64,000 bases of DNA from Marinobacter sp. AC-23 (GCF_001858325.1 NZ_MBPP01000001.1:162609-226608), one strand, 5' to 3'; counted from the stretch's first letter, positions 49,086 to 59,649 are shown. Notes: a model not told the origin generated them from the letters alone. Numbers and translations: made by a program.

Positions 49086-50878
49086 GCAGGACGCCTGAGG
49101 AAGTTGGGGGCACTTTTGCCATAAAACTTATTAATATCGGTGGCGCCGGTGTCCGTTTTGCTCTCCAGGCTGCCGGCCCGCAACAGATATTTTACGTAGA
49201 GGTAGTCGTCTTCCAGCAAACACTGCCGAGCAACGTTGGTCGCCACACCCTCCTGCTCAAGTTCTTGTAGAGTGGTTTCGACTTGATCTCGCAACCGGGT
49301 ATACCAGTCGCGCCGGCTGCCGAGCCCTCGTGCCACCAGTTCCTCCAGCAATACGGCGATGTTGAGCTGCAGGGTGATGGTGGTGAACATCTGCACGAGG
49401 GGTTCTTCGGCATCGACCAGTATGCGGCTATCACGCAGCCCATCTACCACTGGCCGAAGCTCGCCCAGACGGGCGCATAAACGGGCAGGCCAAAGACGAG
49501 GCGCATCGTTATCCTTCATCAGTAGCCGTAACGGGCCTGCGTCGTCCAGTACCAGCATGGAATTCTGCTGGTTGGACTCAAGCGCAATGCCATACTTCAG
49601 CCATAGGCGTAAATGCACCGTCAGAGTCAGCTTGAGGTAGTCCTGCAGGAGGGCCTTCAGGTCGCCGCCATAAAAATGCGAGGCCAGCGCCTCCATCACA
49701 CAACGCCCATCGCAACCAGAGGCCGACAGAGCCGCCACGGGAACAACCGTTGTGCCATCGAGTTCGCCGGGGTAGCGGCGCACGATCATTCCCAGCCAGT
49801 TCAGGTCGTCGACATGGCCGCCGGTCGACTCGTCGGTCAGGCTGTATCGGGCAGCCAGTGTCGGGTCATCGGCCGCCACCGCCGTCAGCAGACGCTGCAC
49901 CGTGAAACCGTCGTAAATGGTGCTGGGTTTGACCGTACGAATGTTGCGAGCGCCGAGAGTCCTGATCGTTAGCGGCACCTTCAAGTGAATGGAAGGCTCG
50001 TCGACCACTTGCAGGGTGCGTACCGACAACGTTGGCGTCACCCGGACAGCGGGCTTCGGGGCTAAAAGAACCTGATTGGCCAGATCCGAATCGGACAGAT
50101 ACAGCGTAAGGGCGATGTCCCATACGTGCGGATGCATCGGTATCAGGCAGTGACTGTCGCTAAGTGAGGCGTCAAGGCCGACCGCCGGAAAACCTGGCCA
50201 GCACTCAGGCAATACACCCTGAGCCTGCATGTGAGGTTTCGGAACAGCCAGCCAGCGTAATTGGAAGACCGGCGCGAATTCCGGTGCAAAGGCCCGCAAC
50301 GCTGTGTTGTCAAAGCCGGTTTTGGCTCGCGCGCTGGGGTAAAAAGGATGATCATGGAATGCCGCCAGACGGTCATAGAACAGCATCCCGGCAACGCCAT
50401 CGCCAAATGCTGGCCAAGCCTCATCTGACCCGGACAGCTCCAGGAACCATCGGGCCTGCTCGTGCCGACACAACTGATGATGCAAAATGGCCGTATCGCA
50501 TTCCGCCTCGTAAGTATGGTGCTGAGCGAACTGTTCGTCATCCGCCACCGGGCGTAAGCAGGACAATACCTGCTCATAGCGATCCACTTTCGTCCAGTCA
50601 TCCCATGCGTCGCCGGCCTGCCACAGCAGCGGATCACCGCTCCAGCACCAGCTTTGCATAAAAGAGGCGGCCCGCACCGGTAACCATAGAACGCCTCGCT
50701 CGAGTTCCCATTTCAGCCAGGTTTCGGGAACCACCGGGGTGTGCGGAACCTCGCGCGCGGCTGTAACCATGGCCTTGCTTTGACAGCCCGCCACATCTTC
50801 ACGAATAAGCGTGTCGATCAGGCGTCTGGTCAAGTGGCGGTTGGCCTCTTCAACCGGAGGGATCACAGGTGCATTCAT
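49082..50878 (-). CDS. pvsB: IucA/IucC-family NIS siderophore synthetase (PvsB-like)
   Basis: A 598-residue ligase of non-ribosomal-peptide-independent siderophore synthesis. Conserved strings: CLIPMHPHVWDIALTLYL, VTPTLSVRTLQVVDEPSI, HLKVPLTIRTLGARN and, at the C-terminal domain, YGIALESNQQNSMLVLDD. The start ATG 50878 overlaps the ATP-grasp stop (ATGA). By gene order it equals PvsB, which in Vibrio attaches the 2-oxoglutarate-type unit; the exact reaction is inferred from order only. Not frameshifted. Confidence 0.92.
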   Translation of the reverse strand: MNAPVIPPVEEANRHLTRRLIDTLIREDVAGCQSKAMVTAAREVPHTPVVPETWLKWELERGVLWLPVRAASFMQSWCWSGDPLLWQAGDAWDDWTKVDRYEQVLSCLRPVADDEQFAQHHTYEAECDTAILHHQLCRHEQARWFLELSGSDEAWPAFGDGVAGMLFYDRLAAFHDHPFYPSARAKTGFDNTALRAFAPEFAPVFQLRWLAVPKPHMQAQGVLPECWPGFPAVGLDASLSDSHCLIPMHPHVWDIALTLYLSDSDLANQVLLAPKPAVRVTPTLSVRTLQVVDEPSIHLKVPLTIRTLGARNIRTVKPSTIYDGFTVQRLLTAVAADDPTLAARYSLTDESTGGHVDDLNWLGMIVRRYPGELDGTTVVPVAALSASGCDGRCVMEALASHFYGGDLKALLQDYLKLTLTVHLRLWLKYGIALESNQQNSMLVLDDAGPLRLLMKDNDAPRLWPARLCARLGELRPVVDGLRDSRILVDAEEPLVQMFTTITLQLNIAVLLEELVARGLGSRRDWYTRLRDQVETTLQELEQEGVATNVARQCLLEDDYLYVKYLLRAGSLESKTDTGATDINKFYGKSAPNFLRRPA

Positions 50879-52092
50879 GAGCGCAGCTCCCACTCGTCGG
50901 TCAGCGCCCTACTCCAGTCGTCCAATGCGTGGTCGACCGTTGCCCTGTCACTTGCGAAAAGGTGCAGGATGCCGAGATAATCCTTGTTGGAATGGGTGAT
51001 CTGAACCTCGTCACCGAGTTTCCGCAAAGGCTTGAACACCAGCTCGCCATCGCCGCAGGATTCCTGGCGCGCACTGCCTGCCCCAACGATCTCGCCAGAA
51101 CCGGGAGCCATCAGATAGCGAACGTGAGCGGCCTGGCCTGGCGGCTCCAGTGCGGGCAAGGGCTGACCGAGGTGTAGGCGGAGAACACTGTCGAACCAAC
51201 GGTCATCCAACATCCGATCCAGCAGAAACTCGCGCCCGTCTCCGATGCTGCGGTAATTTATCTCTATTAGCTGAGGGCCGGTTGTGGTCAGCACAAACTC
51301 ACTGTGACAAGCTCCGAATTGCACGCCAAACGCCCGCACCTGCTCCAGCATCTGGTGTGTTAACGAGTCGTCTGATCGGAACGGGCGCCAGCGGGCGTCC
51401 AGTTCCACAAAATGGGGAGGTGCTGACAAGGTAACGTCAAACCCACCCAGCGCTATCAGATCATGCTGGTCTCCGAGGGTTTCCAGCGTATGCACAGACC
51501 CTTCAAGAAATGCTTCCAGAAGGAGGGGCTGACCAGGATTCTGACGCCAGAAGCCATCGCAATACTCGTTGAGTTGTGTGAGATTCTCGACCTTCGTCAC
51601 GTGCAAACTCGCCACCCCTTCCCTGGGCTTTACCACACAGGGATAAGGCACGTCCGCGGGCAACGCGTTCACACTGTGCATATTCTGAAGCTCGGCAAAC
51701 CAGCAACCGCCCTGTTCTCTGGTTTGTAACTTCGCCCGCATAGCCGCTTTATTTTTGGCCTGATAACACACTCGCCAGTCCTTTCCCGGCAAACCGAAAT
51801 AGGCTGCAGCGAGCGCCGTGACCGTTTGCAGGTGGTCGCTGTTGGAAAACACACCAGCCAGCGGAGCCATCTGTGCCAGCGCATCCAGAACGGCAATCGG
51901 ATTGAACACATCGCATTCAACAATATCTACCGGATACGCCGGCAGATCTGGCTGGCTGAAATATCGGTGATGGGCGGCGGTTTGATCGGTAACAATAACC
52001 ACCCGGCGACCGAGCCGGTGAGATGCGGGCAGAAAGCCATTGTTGACAGCGTCTGTGGGCGCGTGGGCCAGCATAACCAGGGTGTCACTCAT
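50875..52092 (-). CDS. pvsA: ATP-grasp ligase of siderophore synthesis (PvsA-like)
   Basis: A 405-residue ATP-grasp enzyme that would activate a carboxylate and join it to an amine; in vibrioferrin synthesis this family adds the alanine. Central lysine in VPYPCVVKPREGVASL, the adenine-site LLLEAFLEGSVHTLETL, and Mg-binding end EFVLTTTGPQLIEINYRSI-GDG. Start ATG 52092 with a Fur-box-like site 60 bases upstream. First gene of pvsABCDE order. Confidence 0.88.
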   Translation of the reverse strand: MSDTLVMLAHAPTDAVNNGFLPASHRLGRRVVIVTDQTAAHHRYFSQPDLPAYPVDIVECDVFNPIAVLDALAQMAPLAGVFSNSDHLQTVTALAAAYFGLPGKDWRVCYQAKNKAAMRAKLQTREQGGCWFAELQNMHSVNALPADVPYPCVVKPREGVASLHVTKVENLTQLNEYCDGFWRQNPGQPLLLEAFLEGSVHTLETLGDQHDLIALGGFDVTLSAPPHFVELDARWRPFRSDDSLTHQMLEQVRAFGVQFGACHSEFVLTTTGPQLIEINYRSIGDGREFLLDRMLDDRWFDSVLRLHLGQPLPALEPPGQAAHVRYLMAPGSGEIVGAGSARQESCGDGELVFKPLRKLGDEVQITHSNKDYLGILHLFASDRATVDHALDDWSRALTDEWELRS

Positions 52093-52151
52093 CCTGATAA
52101 TTCCCCTGTTGGTGGAGTTGATATTGAGGCTTTTACCTCACTCATAAAGAA

Positions 52152-52170
52152 TATAATGAGACGTATTATC
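52152..52170. promoter_or_regulatory. Fur-box-like site upstream of pvsA
   Basis: TATAATGAGACGTATTATC; 14 of 19 bases match the Fur consensus with both half-sites strong (ATAATGA and ATTATC). It lies 60 bases before pvsA in the 156-base gap after the SbnG-like gene, so the core operon likely has its own iron-regulated promoter. Confidence 0.6.
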
Positions 52171-52248
52171 ATATAAGTTCTATAGATATCCGACAGCTAT
52201 TGTATTTTCAGGTGGTTCCAAGGGTTCGGGGCAAGGTCCGAATTCCAA

Positions 52249-53012
52249 TCAAGCCTTGCTGGTATTGAGGTGGGCCTTGAGTTGTTTGAATAAGAGGCTA
52301 CGGTCTTCACCCAACAGAAACGCCTGCGCACCCCAGGCACGCCAGTTGGCTAGCTGGTCAGCATTACGGGGCAAGGCGCAGAAATGACGATCTGCCTTTC
52401 GACAGGAGTCGGCCAGACCGGCGATCGCCTCCTGTACACTGGAATGAAAGGGATCACCGGAAACCCCAACGACTGGGACAGATCGACAGCGCCCTCCAGC
52501 AGCCAGTCTACCCCCGGCACACCGGCAATCTCCTCGCAATTCCGGAGCCCTTCGGCGTCCTCAATCATCAGGACCACCAGTACTTCGCGATTAGCCTCCT
52601 CCAGGTATCGGGCCAAAGGAATAGTCCCGAACCCGGTGGTGCGACCGCCGGTAATACCCCGCGTTCCCTCTGGAGCATAGCGTGCCATACTGACCGCTGC
52701 CCTAGCCTCGCCGGCGCTGCGCACCCGTGGCACGACAATACCCTGGGCACCGCTATCCAAGGCATGGGCAATGGCACCAACATCCGGCCCTGGAACTCGC
52801 ACCAACGGCGTGATTCCCGCACATTCAGCCGCCCGGATCATATGCTCAATTGTTTCGGGATTGGTGGACAAGTGCTCCGTATCCAGTATGACAAAGTCAT
52901 AACCGGCATAACCGATCATCTCTACCAACCAGGGCGAAGGCACAGCGTTTAACAGCCCATAGACTGCTTTCCCTTCGGAAAGTTTGTACTTGGTTGTGTT
53001 AGTTGTAAGCAT
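52249..53012 (-). CDS. SbnG/AcsB-like HpcH/HpaI-family citrate synthase-type enzyme, one frameshift
   Basis: A class-II aldolase-fold protein of about 254 residues. Core strings: EMIGYAGYDFVILDTEHLS, HALDSGAQGIVVPRVRSAGEA and VVLMIEDAEGLRNCEEI, then LLEGAVDLSQSLG and the C-terminal HFCALPRNADQLANW. The string around EGAVDLSQSLG is that of SbnG, the citrate synthase dedicated to staphyloferrin B, and of AcsB of achromobactin. A break near 52466 (GGGG run) shifts the last third. It heads the siderophore cluster and has its own Fur box, so it may feed citrate to the NIS synthetases. Confidence 0.82.
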
Positions 53013-53041
53013 TATCAGGCACTTAGTGTTTCATGATGGAA

Positions 53042-53060
53042 GTGAATGATAATCATTACT
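53042..53060. promoter_or_regulatory. Fur box upstream of the SbnG-like gene
   Basis: GTGAATGATAATCATTACT: the central 13 bases AATGATAATCATT are a perfect match to the Fur consensus (15 of 19 overall). It lies 30 bases before the SbnG-like start and 86 bases after the merA end, so it marks the head of the iron-regulated cluster. Confidence 0.8.
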
Positions 53061-53145
53061 ATTACTGGAGTCAACCTATCGCTTTGCACGGTTACAACGT
53101 GGAGAGCAAGTACCCGCTTAAAACCCTTTTTGTCTGTTCACAGTC

Positions 53146-54850
<1,705 letters not shown>

Positions 54851-54863
54851 GGTGTAGCGCCTC

Positions 54864-55214
54864 TCAATAAAATAGAGGTAAGACGAAGGGGAAAGCCAGC
54901 GCAGTCAGAATGAGCAACGCGACGGACCAGAAAGCGATCTTATAGGCCGTGCGCACTTGCGATACCGCGCAAACATCACCCGGCTGGCAGGCCCCGGTGG
55001 GACGGTATATCCGACGCCAAGCAAAGACCATCGCCACCAGGGCCGCACCGATGAACCATGGCCGGTAGGGTTCCAGAACGGCCAGATTGCCGATCCAGGC
55101 ACCGGAAATGCCCAACGTGATCAAGACCAGGGGACCAAGACAACAGGCAGATGCCAGAACGGCAGCAACCCCCCCTGCGATCAGCGAACCGCGACCGGAT
55201 TTGGACTCTGACAT
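54864..55214 (-). CDS. merT: mercuric transport protein MerT
   Basis: A 116-residue inner-membrane transporter with three helices. The first carries the Cys pair in ASACCLGPLVLITLG; the loop between helices 2 and 3 carries GACQPGDVC. Start ATG 55214 follows GGAGCCTTCGTA; the frame is open further up to 55358 but that would run over the mer promoter. First gene of merTPA. Confidence 0.93.
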   Translation of the reverse strand: MSESKSGRGSLIAGGVAAVLASACCLGPLVLITLGISGAWIGNLAVLEPYRPWFIGAALVAMVFAWRRIYRPTGACQPGDVCAVSQVRTAYKIAFWSVALLILTALAFPFVLPLFY

Positions 55215-55251
55215 TACGAAGGCTCCTTTCATGACATGGGTGACTACGCTA

Positions 55252-55282
55252 AGATTACTCCCGTAGTCAGCTACGGAATCAA
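55252..55282 (-). promoter_or_regulatory. mer promoter/operator (MerR-type, 19-bp spacer)
   Basis: On the minus strand: -35 TTGATT (55277-55282), 19-base spacer, -10 TAATCT (55252-55257). The spacer holds a perfect dyad CCGTAG-4-CTACGG (55261-55276), the MerR operator as in Tn501. The long spacer is the defining feature of promoters that MerR activates by DNA underwinding. It lies between divergent merT and merR. Confidence 0.92.
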
Positions 55283-55287
55283 CCCCT

Positions 55288-55743
55288 ATGTCCAAAAAAC
55301 AACGCTCAATGACCATTGGCACTCTGGCCAGGGCCGCCGGTATGGGAGTGGAAACCATCCGCTATTACCAACGCCGGGGATTGGTGGCAGAACCTGAAAA
55401 GCCTTACGGTAGTATTCGCCACTACGACGATCAGGCGTTGGGGCGCCTTCACTTTATTCGTACGGCTCAATGGCTTGGGTTCAGTCTGGATGAAATCGCG
55501 GAATTGCTGACACTGCAGGATGGCACCCATTGCAATGAAGCACGGGTATTGGGCGAGCAAAAATTAACGAGTGTGCGGCAGAAAATCCGAAGCCTGCAAG
55601 GCATAGAAAAAGCGCTGGATGGGCTGGTTCAGGAGTGCTCAGCGCAAAGGATGAATGTTGAATGTCCTTTGATTGCCTCTCTGCAGCATGGAGTTGTGCA
55701 ATACTCTGAGACGGAGACGTCAGGGCGGTCAAATCGTGCTTAA
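55288..55743 (+). CDS. merR: Hg(II)-responsive regulator MerR
   Basis: A 151-residue MerR family regulator: winged-helix SMTIGTLARAAGMGVETIRYYQRRGL, dimer helix, and the three Hg-binding Cys in THCNEARVLGEQKL, VQECSAQ and VECPLIASLQ. Divergent from merTPA with the dyad operator between them. Full length for the family. Confidence 0.95.
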   Translation: MSKKQRSMTIGTLARAAGMGVETIRYYQRRGLVAEPEKPYGSIRHYDDQALGRLHFIRTAQWLGFSLDEIAELLTLQDGTHCNEARVLGEQKLTSVRQKIRSLQGIEKALDGLVQECSAQRMNVECPLIASLQHGVVQYSETETSGRSNRA

Positions 55744-55857
55744 AAATCGGACAAGTGGTTGAGAAAACAGACCTCAACGCACCTGGAAGAGCTTGGCAGG
55801 CTACGCGATGAGCTGTACCAACTGACTCATTGATGTGGTGTAAGCTACTTTACCTTT

Positions 55858-56298
55858 CTATTGCTGTTCAGAGTTTCGATTGCGCCATTGCTGATACTGT
55901 TTCCACTCCTGCCATTCCCGAAAACGCTGATATTCAGTGGAATCTTCCGGCATGCGCTGAAATTGTTGGTAACGCTCAAATTCCTCATAATTCTGCTGCT
56001 GGCTCGTGGACGGATTAGCTTCCTCCGCGGGCTTGGAAGGCTGTTCCGTTGACTGATTCGGGTGCACCAGTGACTCTTTTGACAGGTCTTTAGAATAAAG
56101 AGTATAGCCACCATCGTAATCATCGCCTTTCTGCGAGCCGATAAGGCCCGGACCGTCCGCCATACGGTCACCAGATCCTGGCAGTTTCTCATAGTCGGCT
56201 TTTTGCGGGCTCAAAGCGCCACTGCAGCCAGATATAAGCACAGTCACAGAGACTCCAGCGTAGAGAAAAATATGAGGCACACGACTTTTTGCTAACAT
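55858..56298 (-). CDS. hypothetical lipoprotein with glutamine-rich tail
   Basis: A 146-residue lipoprotein: signal then lipobox ISGCSG with the acceptor Cys at about residue 25. The C-terminal third is rich in Glu, Gln, Arg, Tyr and Trp with a repeating pattern (EEFERYQQFQRM, YQRFREWQEWKQYQQWRN), likely a helix or coiled coil exposed on the surface. No known domain. Between merR (convergent) and the porin gene. Confidence 0.7.
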   Translation of the reverse strand: MLAKSRVPHIFLYAGVSVTVLISGCSGALSPQKADYEKLPGSGDRMADGPGLIGSQKGDDYDGGYTLYSKDLSKESLVHPNQSTEQPSKPAEEANPSTSQQQNYEEFERYQQFQRMPEDSTEYQRFREWQEWKQYQQWRNRNSEQQ

Positions 56299-56333
56299 GA
56301 TTATCCAAATTTAATAATTAAGCAGATACGCCC

Positions 56334-56379
56334 AAAAAAAAGGGCGGTTGCAGACAGTCACAAACCTGTCCCAACCGCC
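56334..56379 (-). terminator. intrinsic terminator after the porin gene
   Basis: On the minus strand: stem GGCGGTTG (56372-56379) and CAACCGCC (56343-56350) with a 21-base loop, followed by CTTTTTTTT (56334-56342 read on the minus strand). It lies about 20 bases downstream of the porin stop at 56398. Confidence 0.85.
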
Positions 56380-56397
56380 TTCGTCGCTCAAATGATA

Positions 56398-57513
56398 TTA
56401 AAGAAACTTGACCCGCGCGCCTACATAAAGGTAATTGATATCTTGCGCGTCTATGAGCACGCCACCGCCGTTTTCAACGTTATCTAGCGTAACATGACGG
56501 ACGCTGCCGAACAGTTCGATATCGCTGCGCAGATCGTATACATAGGCCAATTGGTAGTTGTTACCTTCGCTGCCTTCATTTGCAAGATCGTTGGAGCGAC
56601 CCCAGCCGATCTGCGTGTGATGCTTGGCCGCGGTATACCCGACACCGACGAAATAGCTCTCGCCTTCGGCAGAGGCCATGTCGCTATCCCGCTTCTTATA
56701 CATGCCGGAAACGTTCAACCCCGAGGAAAGCAACACCGATGCCGAACCGCCGTATTCCTTGAAGCTGCCATCGAAGGTACGGACGCCGCCCTGGCTTATA
56801 AGAGCGTCTTGATCTTGGCTATCGAGGAAATCGACGGCCGCTGCGAACTTACCACCATTGCCAAACTCCGTAGCGTAACGAGCCGCTGTTTCGAAGGCTT
56901 TACCACTGGCGACACTAGCGGACAGGACAAGGCCACCGAACGCCGGTGTGTCGTATCGCACGCGATTGTTTCGACTCAGCGCATCGAGGTTATTATACGC
57001 CGCACCGCCAATGGTACCAACGACGTTCCCGTTGTCATCCAGAAACGAGATACCACTGGCGTAATAGTGCGCTGAACCGCCGCCCAGATATTGTGTTCCC
57101 GACAGGTCCACCTCCGAAGTGCCGTTCGCAGCGCCATCACCCTTGCCCAAACTGACCTTGCCGAAATTACCGCCGAAGTAGACTTCTGTTTTTCGGACAT
57201 CGAGGAAAGTTTTGTTCGTATCGCTTTTATTAATGTCGAAGCCGGTCGAAATATCGTTGGTCAATCCTACCTCGTAGTTCAAACCAACCGTCATTCCGTT
57301 GTCGAAATCCTGACTTCCCAAGACCCGAAATCGGGTATTCGAGCCGTTGTTATCCACGAAGCCAATATCATTGTCTTCGCCGTTATCGGCTGCAACAAAG
57401 GCCTTATCGACCTGTCCAGATATTTTAAATTCGACAGCAGATGCTGGAGCAGCAACCGTGAATGCGGTTGTTGCCGCAGCAAAAATCACAGAGCGTGAAG
57501 CGAATTTTTTCAT
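56398..57513 (-). CDS. outer-membrane porin (general trimeric porin family)
   Basis: A 371-residue porin: signal peptide (about 1-26, ending APASAVEFK), then a 16-strand barrel pattern with FKISGQVDKAFVAADNG, NTRFRVLGSQDFDNGMTVG, GNFGKVSLGKGDGAANG and RVRYDTPAFGGLVLSASV. It ends ARVKFL, with the aromatic-near-terminal residue of barrel proteins. SD GGGGAG precedes the ATG. An 18-base hairpin lies in its leader (57541-57558). General solute diffusion inferred. Confidence 0.9.
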   Translation of the reverse strand: MKKFASRSVIFAAATTAFTVAAPASAVEFKISGQVDKAFVAADNGEDNDIGFVDNNGSNTRFRVLGSQDFDNGMTVGLNYEVGLTNDISTGFDINKSDTNKTFLDVRKTEVYFGGNFGKVSLGKGDGAANGTSEVDLSGTQYLGGGSAHYYASGISFLDDNGNVVGTIGGAAYNNLDALSRNNRVRYDTPAFGGLVLSASVASGKAFETAARYATEFGNGGKFAAAVDFLDSQDQDALISQGGVRTFDGSFKEYGGSASVLLSSGLNVSGMYKKRDSDMASAEGESYFVGVGYTAAKHHTQIGWGRSNDLANEGSEGNNYQLAYVYDLRSDIELFGSVRHVTLDNVENGGGVLIDAQDINYLYVGARVKFL

Positions 57514-57742
57514 TGTTATATTACTCCCCTGACGTTAGTGCTCCGCGTATTCGCGGAGGCGATCATTTACACGTACCAACACCGAAACGGCTCACGCGTC
57601 TGGTGCCATTTTTTTTATTTAGTTCAGCGCGTAGTAGTAAAGCATATTATTTGAAGTGTTCAAGGCCGATAGAGTGTAAACCTGCTCTCAAACAAAGTGT
57701 TATCTGCATTGACACTGCTTCTCTAATCAAAAAGAACTTATA
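57514..57742. other. intergenic region between porin and metal-type promoter
   Basis: Holds the porin leader with its hairpin (57541-57558) and then AT-rich sequence (57605-57660) without a coding frame worth supporting. The plus-strand MerR-type promoter follows at 57743. Confidence 0.5.
57541..57558 (-). repeat. inverted repeat in the porin leader
   Basis: CTCCGCG-TATT-CGCGGAG, a perfect 7-bp stem with a 4-base loop, 28 bases before the porin start, probably in the mRNA leader. It could stabilise the transcript or act in regulation; no T run follows. Confidence 0.4.
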
Positions 57743-57773
57743 TTGACCCTTGAGCTACTCATAGGTTTAATCT
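57743..57773 (+). promoter_or_regulatory. MerR-family-type promoter upstream of the Met-rich peptide and multicopper oxidase
   Basis: -35 TTGACC (57743-57748), exact 19-base spacer, -10 TAATCT (57768-57773). The spacer contains a dyad TGAG-CTA-CTCA extended by ACC/GGT, close to the CadR/PbrR-type operator ACCCTNNAGNNNCTNNAGGGT. It implies activation by a metal-sensing MerR relative. No such regulator gene is adjacent. Start of the peptide gene is 34 bases after the -10. Confidence 0.7.
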
Positions 57774-57806
57774 GGCAGACTTAAACAACCCTTTAAGGTC
57801 TCAGCC

Positions 57807-58046
57807 ATGGAAAAGCTCACCCAATACACAACACTGTTAGTGCTCGCTTTTTACTCTGTTTTTGCGTTTGCCGACACCTCATCCGGCCCTGGGCGTATGG
57901 GCGAATCGGGAATGATGAGCAGTGGAATGATGGATGGCGGCATGATGGGCGGCGGTATGATGATTGTCTGTATGCTTGCAGGCCTATTGGTTTTGACTCT
58001 GCTGGTGCTCGGGATTCTGGCACTCGTCAAATTCCTGCGAAGCTGA
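57807..58046 (+). CDS. small Met/Gly-rich membrane protein
   Basis: A 79-residue protein: signal-like N-terminus (ending FAFADTSS), a Met/Gly-rich stretch with repeated GMM/GGMM units (about residues 33-52), then one membrane helix (IVCMLAGLLVLTLLVLGILALV). Methionine clusters bind Cu(I) or Ag(I) in periplasmic proteins, so a role as a copper-binding membrane peptide is plausible. 31 bases before a multicopper oxidase and behind a metal-type promoter. Confidence 0.75.
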   Translation: MEKLTQYTTLLVLAFYSVFAFADTSSGPGRMGESGMMSSGMMDGGMMGGGMMIVCMLAGLLVLTLLVLGILALVKFLRS

Positions 58047-58077
58047 AAATCTTCAACCAGAGCGGAGATTCGTCACG

Positions 58078-59649
58078 ATGCGCGATTTCATTCCGGCACG
58101 TCGAACTTTTTTAAAATCGGTGGGCGGCGCGGCAACCTTTGCGCTGCTGCCGGCATCGTTGGTACTCAGCGGCTGTCAACAAGGTACTGCCAAAACTGAT
58201 ACAGAAGAGTCAGGCATTGACCAAGGCCCTTTCGACGTCGAATTGACATTGCTTGCTCGCCCGGATGTAACCCCTATTCTTCCCGGCGCTGCCAGCGAGG
58301 TCTGGCGTTACACTGCCAGGCTCATCAAGGGGCCGGACGATACGCTCACTCACTCAGACAACAGCTATGTCGGTCCATTGATACGGTTGCGCCGTGGCCA
58401 GCGTGTCCGGATTCATATTGAAAACCATCTTCCAGAAAGCACTACCGTGCACTGGCACGGGTTGCACGTGCCGCCAGAGGTCGATGGCCAACCGCGCTTT
58501 CCCATTCAACCGGGTGCTACAAAAACCGTTGGCTTTGTGGTGGATGATCGTGCTGGGCTTTACTGGTATCACCCTCACCCGCACGGGGATGACGGCGGAC
58601 GCGTTGGTTTCCAGTCCTATGCCGGGCTTGCAGGCCCGCTTATTATTGAAGATGACCCTGAGCGCGAACTGGATTTGCCAAAGGGCGATCGGGAACGGGT
58701 CATGGTGCTACAAGACCGCAGCTTCGCCGGCGAGAATGAACTGAGCTACCTCGCTGACAGCATGGGATCGATGATGACCCGGATGCAAGGGTTCAAAGGC
58801 GATCACTTGCTAGTGAATGGTAAACCGGCGACGGTTGAAGAGGTGCAAGCAACAGCTTATCGCTTGCGTATATTGAATGGCTCCAACGCACGTATATACA
58901 AACTGATCTGGAGCGATGGTCGCCCCGTCACCGTTATTGGCACGGGCGGCGGGCTGTTGGAAGCACCTGAAGAGCGCCCCTACGTCACCCTGGCGCCTGC
59001 CCAGCGCGTTGACCTGTGGGTCAGTTTCGAAGACGACCCTCAAGGTGCCAAGATCCAGTTGATCAATGAACCGCATCGGGCGGGTGAGATGATGGGCGGC
59101 ATGATGGGAGGCTCTAACAATATGTCTGACAAGCCCACGTCATTGCTGACCCTGGTGGTTAATGGCACAGCCAGGAGGGTTGCGCCCGTGTTACCAGACC
59201 AGCTGAGCAGTGACCTGGCCTTCATACCCCACCCGGATAACACGACAAACATTCGGCCTTTCAGACTCAGTATGAAAATGATGCAGGGCTTTGCGATCAA
59301 TGACCGTCAGTTTGAGGGTGCGACCGTCGCCGATGATGAAGTCGTTTCGCTGGGCGCAACCGAGATATGGGAGTTCTTCAACGACACCATGATGCCCCAC
59401 CCCATGCATGTACATGGGCTGCAATTTACGGTTATTAGCCGACGAAACGCCAACGCGGGGGGCGCCCGGCAACTTCAGGCAGGGATCGTAGACTCGGGAT
59501 TGCACGATACCGTACTGGTAATGCCCGGTGAGCGGGTCCGGATTGCTCTGACCTTCAAGGATTTCAAAGGGCTCTATCTGTATCACTGTCACAACATGGA
59601 ACACGAGGACAACGGAATGATGCGCTATTACGAAGTGCGCAAACCGTGA
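58078..59649 (+). CDS. multicopper oxidase (CueO/CopA-type), Tat-exported lipoprotein-like
   Basis: A 523-residue cupredoxin oxidase. Twin-arginine signal RRTFLKSVGGAATF with a possible lipobox VLSGC right after. Copper ligands: TVHWHGLHVPPEVDGQ, YWYHPHPHGDDGG, PHPMHVHGLQF and the type-1 site LYHCHNMEHEDNGMM. A Met-rich loop (MMGGMMGGSNNM) resembles the Cu(I)-binding insert of CueO. Probably oxidises Cu(I) to Cu(II) in the periplasm for copper tolerance. Second gene after the Met-rich peptide; shares its promoter. Confidence 0.93.
   Translation: MRDFIPARRTFLKSVGGAATFALLPASLVLSGCQQGTAKTDTEESGIDQGPFDVELTLLARPDVTPILPGAASEVWRYTARLIKGPDDTLTHSDNSYVGPLIRLRRGQRVRIHIENHLPESTTVHWHGLHVPPEVDGQPRFPIQPGATKTVGFVVDDRAGLYWYHPHPHGDDGGRVGFQSYAGLAGPLIIEDDPERELDLPKGDRERVMVLQDRSFAGENELSYLADSMGSMMTRMQGFKGDHLLVNGKPATVEEVQATAYRLRILNGSNARIYKLIWSDGRPVTVIGTGGGLLEAPEERPYVTLAPAQRVDLWVSFEDDPQGAKIQLINEPHRAGEMMGGMMGGSNNMSDKPTSLLTLVVNGTARRVAPVLPDQLSSDLAFIPHPDNTTNIRPFRLSMKMMQGFAINDRQFEGATVADDEVVSLGATEIWEFFNDTMMPHPMHVHGLQFTVISRRNANAGGARQLQAGIVDSGLHDTVLVMPGERVRIALTFKDFKGLYLYHCHNMEHEDNGMMRYYEVRKP

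Noticed and set aside
55744..55857. Short plus-strand frame ending HLEELGRLRDELYQLTH after merR
   Set aside because: It looks like a gene remnant, but it is too short and lacks a start; no family was recognised.
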